Part shown: piece after piece, positions 13,728-17,721 of the stretch | How the letters are laid out: every line of letters starts with the position of its first letter | Position numbering within the stretch: position 1 is the first letter of the stretch | NCBI GenBank assembly: GCA_021781625.1 | Contig: JAJXWL010000018.1 | Span: forward strand, 1 to 17,721 | Direction: 5' to 3' | From: a bacterium | GTDB taxonomy: Bacteria; Spirochaetota; Spirochaetia; JABEVK01 | Length of the DNA: 17,721 nt | Notes under the pieces: generated by a model | Database searches by the model: none | Seen by the model: the letters and a program-made list of their open reading frames with translations, nothing else | Told to the model about the DNA's origin: nothing | Position numbers and translations under genes: made by a program

Positions 13728-15668
13728 ATGAAGTTTTTCCATGAGTCCCCCTATTTAACAGGCGTTAGTGTTCCTTTGTCTGCGCTGCGTTCCAACCAGA
13801 GTACTGGCATCGGGGAGTACCCGGATTTAGCGTTATTGGCTAAGTTTGCGTCGCAAGCTGGTTTAGAAGTCATCCAGTTGCTTCCGGTGAATGATACCGG
13901 TTTCTCTACTTCCCCTTATAACGCCTTGAGTGCCTTTGCGCTTCATCCAGTTTACCTCAGGATAGCTGACCTGCCTGAAGCGGACAAACTGAAAGATGAA
14001 ATTCAGAACTTACGACAGGAGATGGACCCCTTACCTCGTGCCCAGTTAGATCTGGTTTTAGAGAAAAAACTTCCTTTACTTCGTCGATTATATGATCTAG
14101 CAAAAGTCAAAAAATCCTGGACAAAGGAAAGAGACGCTTGGCTAAAAGAACGATCTTGGGGGCTGGCTTACGTTGTCTTTAGTGCATTGCGAGCACAATA
14201 CCAGTATGCGGGTTGGCAGAGCTGGCCAGAACATCGTGAACCTGATGGAGAACTCGAACAACTTTTTCGCGAACATGAAGAGGTAGCCGGCTTTTATGTG
14301 TGGCTTCAAATACATTCGGAAAGGCAGTTTCAAGCAGCGACACAGGCTTGCCATTTAGAGGGCGTGGCCGTCAAAGGGGATATTCCGATCTTACTGAACG
14401 AAGACAGTGCCGACGTCTGGTCTCATCCCGACATTTTTGATTTAACCTGGCGAGCAGGGTCACCTCCAGATGGTGAAAACCCTGACGGGCAAAGTTGGGG
14501 TTTTCCCTCCTTTCGATGGGACGTGATGGCACATGATCAATATGCCTGGTGGCGGGAACGCTTACAGCATGCGGCCAAATTTTATCACGCTTACCGCATA
14601 GATCATGTCTTGGGTTTCTTCCGTTTGTGGGTCTCTTCCCAAAATAATTTCTCTGGTCATTTAGGATATTTTCGTCCGAGCCAGCCCTTACGCCGTGAAC
14701 AGTTACGCAATTTAGGTTTTGATGAAGGGCGTTTAGTTTGGTTATCTGAACCCCATATCTTTGGGATAGAAATTCGTGAACGTCTTGCGGCAGAAGCGGA
14801 GGAAGTCATTTCTGTAGCTTTACGACAAGTCGGGCAAGAAGATCTCTATCGCTTTCGCGAGTCTTTGAACGGAGAAAAAGCAATTGCGGCCTTACCTCTT
14901 TCAGACCAGGCCAAAACTATGCTGTTTATGTGGTTTAGAAATAGGACTCTTTTGAAAATCGATGAAAATTTCTATCCGACACCGTATTACTATGCTTCAA
15001 GAGCCTATGAAAGTCTTTCGACAGAAGAACGATGGAGTTTTGAACGTTTGATTCATGAAGCCCGGGAAGCTTCGCTCAAACTTTGGGAATCTGAAGGGCG
15101 CAAATTGCTCAATGTTTTAAAGAATGCTTCGGACATGTTGGTTTGTGCGGAAGATCTCGGCAGCATTCCTCCCAGTGTTCCCGGGGTCTTAAAGGATTTG
15201 GAAATTCTCAGTCTTCGTGTCTTACGCTGGGCTCGCAACTGGGATGCTCCAGGACAACCCTATTACCCTGTGCAGTCCTATATCGACCTTTCTGTTACCA
15301 CTCCTTCCGTGCATGATACCTCAACCCTTCGCCAATGGTGGTCAGAAGAACCTGACCACCGTGTTTGTTCTGCACTTGGTATTGAACCTTTAGAGGGAGA
15401 TTTTACTCCGGTGACGGCTAGACGATTTTTTGAAGGATTACTCACGACGCAATCCCGGCTGTGCATTGTACCTTTACAAGATTGGTTCGTATTAGAACCT
15501 GCGTTTCTCGAGGCTGACCCCTTACAAGAAAGAATCAACGTGCCAGGTACCGTGTCGCCTCACAATTGGTCTTACCGAATGAAGCCCTCCCTAGAGGACT
15601 TGTTGTCATCCCAAACTTTTCTCAGCTCGATGCAGGGTTTGTTGAATACCCGGAAACATGGCATCTAA
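13728..15668 (+). CDS. malQ: 4-alpha-glucanotransferase (amylomaltase), GH77
   Basis: The 646-residue enzyme disproportionates alpha-1,4-glucans, transferring glucan chains and releasing glucose. The catalytic residues are in place: nucleophile Asp292 (YRIDHVLGFFRLW), acid/base Glu475 (CAEDLGSIPPSVP) and Asp530 (VHDTSTLRQWW). The N-terminal GIGEYPDL, QLLPVNDTG and SPYNALSAFALHP are GH77 hallmarks. It is longer than the 500-residue Thermus type and, with HDTSTLR, looks closer to the DPE2/Bacteroides-like branch but without starch-binding domains. I take ATG 13728, ten bases after GGAGG (13713-13717). An in-frame TTG at 13707 lies before that site and overlaps the previous gene. The stop is embedded in the Shine-Dalgarno of the next gene. 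Confidence 0.94.
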   Translation: MKFFHESPYLTGVSVPLSALRSNQSTGIGEYPDLALLAKFASQAGLEVIQLLPVNDTGFSTSPYNALSAFALHPVYLRIADLPEADKLKDEIQNLRQEMDPLPRAQLDLVLEKKLPLLRRLYDLAKVKKSWTKERDAWLKERSWGLAYVVFSALRAQYQYAGWQSWPEHREPDGELEQLFREHEEVAGFYVWLQIHSERQFQAATQACHLEGVAVKGDIPILLNEDSADVWSHPDIFDLTWRAGSPPDGENPDGQSWGFPSFRWDVMAHDQYAWWRERLQHAAKFYHAYRIDHVLGFFRLWVSSQNNFSGHLGYFRPSQPLRREQLRNLGFDEGRLVWLSEPHIFGIEIRERLAAEAEEVISVALRQVGQEDLYRFRESLNGEKAIAALPLSDQAKTMLFMWFRNRTLLKIDENFYPTPYYYASRAYESLSTEERWSFERLIHEAREASLKLWESEGRKLLNVLKNASDMLVCAEDLGSIPPSVPGVLKDLEILSLRVLRWARNWDAPGQPYYPVQSYIDLSVTTPSVHDTSTLRQWWSEEPDHRVCSALGIEPLEGDFTPVTARRFFEGLLTTQSRLCIVPLQDWFVLEPAFLEADPLQERINVPGTVSPHNWSYRMKPSLEDLLSSQTFLSSMQGLLNTRKHGI

Positions 15669-15673
15669 GGAGG
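15667..15673 (+). promoter_or_regulatory. Shine-Dalgarno of the GH13 gene overlapping the malQ stop
   Basis: AAGGAGG starts inside the malQ TAA (15666-15668) and stands four bases before the ATG at 15678. This is strong evidence for the start and for cotranslation with malQ. Confidence 0.75.
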
Positions 15674-15677
15674 CTCT

Positions 15678-17721
15678 ATGCCGTTCACCCTTCGTTTGAC
15701 TGCCCTTGAAAAGGGGAGTTGTTCCACAGGTCGAAACGTGACGATGGAATTTCATATTTCACGTCAGGCAAGAAATCTTTACAACTTCGACCAAAGCTTG
15801 TTTTCTTTAACGGGTAACGTAGTCTTCCCCAACTACTTAGCCACACGGGTGTTTGCTAAGTCCATGAACGACAAAAAAGACTTGGCTCGTAATCCCGAAA
15901 AAGCCATTCTTCCCGGCCAGCTCAATGCCATGGGTTTGATTGATGAAATTCTTCACTATGTTGCCCAACTTTATCGGGAAGAAATGGGACAGGATGTTTT
16001 CGCACGCTGTCTAGATTCCATCACCCTAGAGTTGGGACGGGAAGCCACCGACGAAGTGTTGATGAGGTTTGTCCACTTGTTTCCCAATGTGGAGGTTTAC
16101 CAAGGGAAAATCTCCGAGGCTGATTTCTTGGCAGGAAAAACAAATTCGATTTCACACCGGGAAATGATCCTCGAAGAAATCCTGATGCTCTGGCTTGCCA
16201 ACGCTAATCCTGCCTTTGGGCCTTACTTAGAACTTTTTGATGATCGTGATTTACGCAGCACAACCTCTTACACCACTTTTATAGAGACTCTGAAAAAATT
16301 CTTTTCGGAACTTCCTGTGTTTGGACCGGATCATCTGACTCTGGTCGAAATGTTGAGAAGCCCAGCCGTTGCCGTTCCCTTTTCTCTTTATGGACAGTTG
16401 CAGTATATCCGGGAACGGTGGGGTCTGCTTTTAGGAAAATTCCTCATGAAGCTGTTGGGCTCTTTGGACTTCATGAAAGAAGAAGAACGATTATTTTGGA
16501 AAGGCGGTGGCCTAAAGTCTGAAGGATATGACTCATCACTCAGCTTTGGCGGTTTGGATGATGAGCCTGAACGTTTCAGTATGGATAAGGAGTGGATGCC
16601 GAGGGTGATTTTACTTGCCAAGAGCACCCTGGTTTGGCTGGATCAGCTTTCGAAACAATATGAGCGTGATATTCGCACCTTGGATCAGGTTCCTGACGAG
16701 GAAATTGATCTGATTGCGCGAAGAGGTTTTAACGCATTATGGTTGATCGGTCTTTGGGAACGCTCCAAAGCATCGAAGCGAATCAAACAAATGTGCGGTA
16801 ATCCTGAAGCAGAAGCTTCAGCCTACTCGTTATATGACTATGACATCGCAGGGGAACTGGGTGGTTGGAATGCTGTTGGTGTTTTGCGAGAGAAATGTCG
16901 TAAACGAGGAATTCGCCTTGCTAGCGATATGGTTCCAAATCATACCGCCATGGATAGTCGTTGGATTTCTGAGCATCCGGATTGGTTTCTGCAACTTGAT
17001 CAATGTCCTTTCCCGAACTATACCTTCGGCGGTGCGGATCTAAGCCAAGACTCTTCCTTAGAGGTGAAGTTAGAAGATCATTACTATGAGCGTTCAGATG
17101 CTGCGGTGGTTTTCCTGCATCGGGATAAACGCAATGGCAGAGTTCGCTTTATTTACCATGGAAACGATGGAACTTCTATGCCGTGGAACGATACGGCACA
17201 ACTCAATTACTTGAACCCAGAGTTACGAGAGGCGGTCATTCAAGTCGTTCTCCATGTGGCGAGAAACTTCCCCATCATTCGGTTTGATGCTGCCATGACA
17301 CTGGCCAAAAAGCACATACAGCGTTTGTGGTTCCCTCAACCAGGTTCTGGGGGGGATATTGCGACCAGAGCAGAGCATGGGTTAACCCGTGAAGACTTTG
17401 ACAAAGCTATGCCTGTAGAATTTTGGCGTGAAGTCGTGGACCGTGTTGCGGCCGAAGTGCCGGACACGTTATTACTAGCCGAAGCTTTCTGGATGATGGA
17501 AGGGTATTTTGTTCGAACACTGGGAATGCACCGGGTTTACAACTCGGCGTTCATGCACATGTTCAAAAAAGAAGAAAATGAAAAATACCGCTACACGATC
17601 AAGAATACTTTGGAGTTTGATCCGGATATTCTGAAACGCTTTGTCAACTTTATGAATAACCCCGATGAGGAAACCGCAGCGGTGCAATTTGGCACTGGTG
17701 ATAAGTACTTTGGTGTGGCGA
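15678..17721 (+). CDS. Large alpha-amylase-family (GH13) glycosidase, 3' end outside window
   Basis: The frame is open for 681 codons to the window edge. Residues 1 to about 330 are a mostly helical N-terminal region that I do not recognise. The (beta/alpha)8 barrel begins near RRGFNALWLIGLWE (about 350-363). GH13 regions are recognisable: I, DMVPNH (417-422); II, IIRFDAAM with Arg535 and nucleophile Asp537; III, LLAEAFW with acid/base Glu602; IV, NNPDEE with transition-state Asp663, in place of the common NHD. All catalytic acids are present, so it should be active on alpha-glucan. Hydrolase, maltosyltransferase or other transferase activity cannot be told apart. There is no signal peptide (MPFTLRLTALEKG), so it is cytoplasmic and likely works with MalQ on intracellular glycogen or maltodextrin. 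Confidence 0.88.
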   Translation, partial: MPFTLRLTALEKGSCSTGRNVTMEFHISRQARNLYNFDQSLFSLTGNVVFPNYLATRVFAKSMNDKKDLARNPEKAILPGQLNAMGLIDEILHYVAQLYREEMGQDVFARCLDSITLELGREATDEVLMRFVHLFPNVEVYQGKISEADFLAGKTNSISHREMILEEILMLWLANANPAFGPYLELFDDRDLRSTTSYTTFIETLKKFFSELPVFGPDHLTLVEMLRSPAVAVPFSLYGQLQYIRERWGLLLGKFLMKLLGSLDFMKEEERLFWKGGGLKSEGYDSSLSFGGLDDEPERFSMDKEWMPRVILLAKSTLVWLDQLSKQYERDIRTLDQVPDEEIDLIARRGFNALWLIGLWERSKASKRIKQMCGNPEAEASAYSLYDYDIAGELGGWNAVGVLREKCRKRGIRLASDMVPNHTAMDSRWISEHPDWFLQLDQCPFPNYTFGGADLSQDSSLEVKLEDHYYERSDAAVVFLHRDKRNGRVRFIYHGNDGTSMPWNDTAQLNYLNPELREAVIQVVLHVARNFPIIRFDAAMTLAKKHIQRLWFPQPGSGGDIATRAEHGLTREDFDKAMPVEFWREVVDRVAAEVPDTLLLAEAFWMMEGYFVRTLGMHRVYNSAFMHMFKKEENEKYRYTIKNTLEFDPDILKRFVNFMNNPDEETAAVQFGTGDKYFGVA

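Noticed and set aside
1..17721. CRISPR arrays, tRNA or rRNA genes, transposases, phage integration sites
   Set aside because: No regularly spaced repeats, cloverleaf-like sequence, transposase motif or flanking direct repeats were seen; genes are tightly packed throughout.

Overview
The window is a dense bacterial chromosomal segment of about 50% GC. It holds thirteen intact or end-truncated protein genes and one apparently broken gene, with no gene-free stretch over 100 bases. I found no rRNA, tRNA, CRISPR array, insertion sequence or phage gene. The best lineage guess is a free-living, oxygen-exposed member of Spirochaetota. This rests on family flavour only: the GGDEF entry signature (TDMMTKLKLKH), the divergent dicarboxylate-type carrier, and the large GH77/GH13 pair. 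It is moderate to low confidence.

Layout: (1) 1-407 (+) is the remnant of a WYL-domain transcription regulator, whose two halves lie in different frames. (2) 2290-387 (-) is a two-gene unit with a 4-base ATGA overlap: an SDR-fold protein, then a divergent DAACS-type membrane carrier. (3) 2326-5649 (+) holds glutamine-dependent NAD+ synthetase, then a signalling protein with a duplicated phosphotransfer-like helical hairpin, a receiver domain and a PP2C/SpoIIE phosphatase. (4) 6345-5734 (-) is a manganese-type superoxide dismutase. It diverges from a small TerB-like gene at 6432-6773 (+), and the shared spacer carries a perfect 7-3-7 dyad. (5) 6819-11618 (+) is a purine unit, with a PurS-like/PurL fusion, then PurQ, then a GAF-GGDEF diguanylate cyclase that overlaps the end of purQ by one base. 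(6) 11666 to the right edge (+) is a tight unit: malic enzyme with an unusual C-terminal domain, BFN nuclease-family protein with UVR motif, GH77 4-alpha-glucanotransferase, and a large GH13 protein cut by the window end.

The most interesting object is the malic enzyme (11666-13129). Its last 60 or so residues match, position by position, the two 24-residue repeats of the MshEN domain. That domain is known as a cyclic-di-GMP receptor in type II secretion/pilus ATPases. The gene immediately upstream (47-base gap) encodes a diguanylate cyclase with an intact GGEEF and an RxxD inhibitory site. A perfect Shine-Dalgarno followed by ATG sits in frame just before this domain, so the same DNA could also produce the domain as a free 67-residue protein. 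This suggests, but does not prove, a second-messenger link to malate/pyruvate metabolism and to the glucan genes downstream.

A second theme is start-site architecture. Several genes that begin transcription units (the SDR gene, purL, the malic enzyme) lack a Shine-Dalgarno and have a -10-like hexamer only 6-9 bases before the ATG, which predicts leaderless or nearly leaderless mRNAs. The sodA, terB-like, malQ and GH13 genes have strong Shine-Dalgarno sites.
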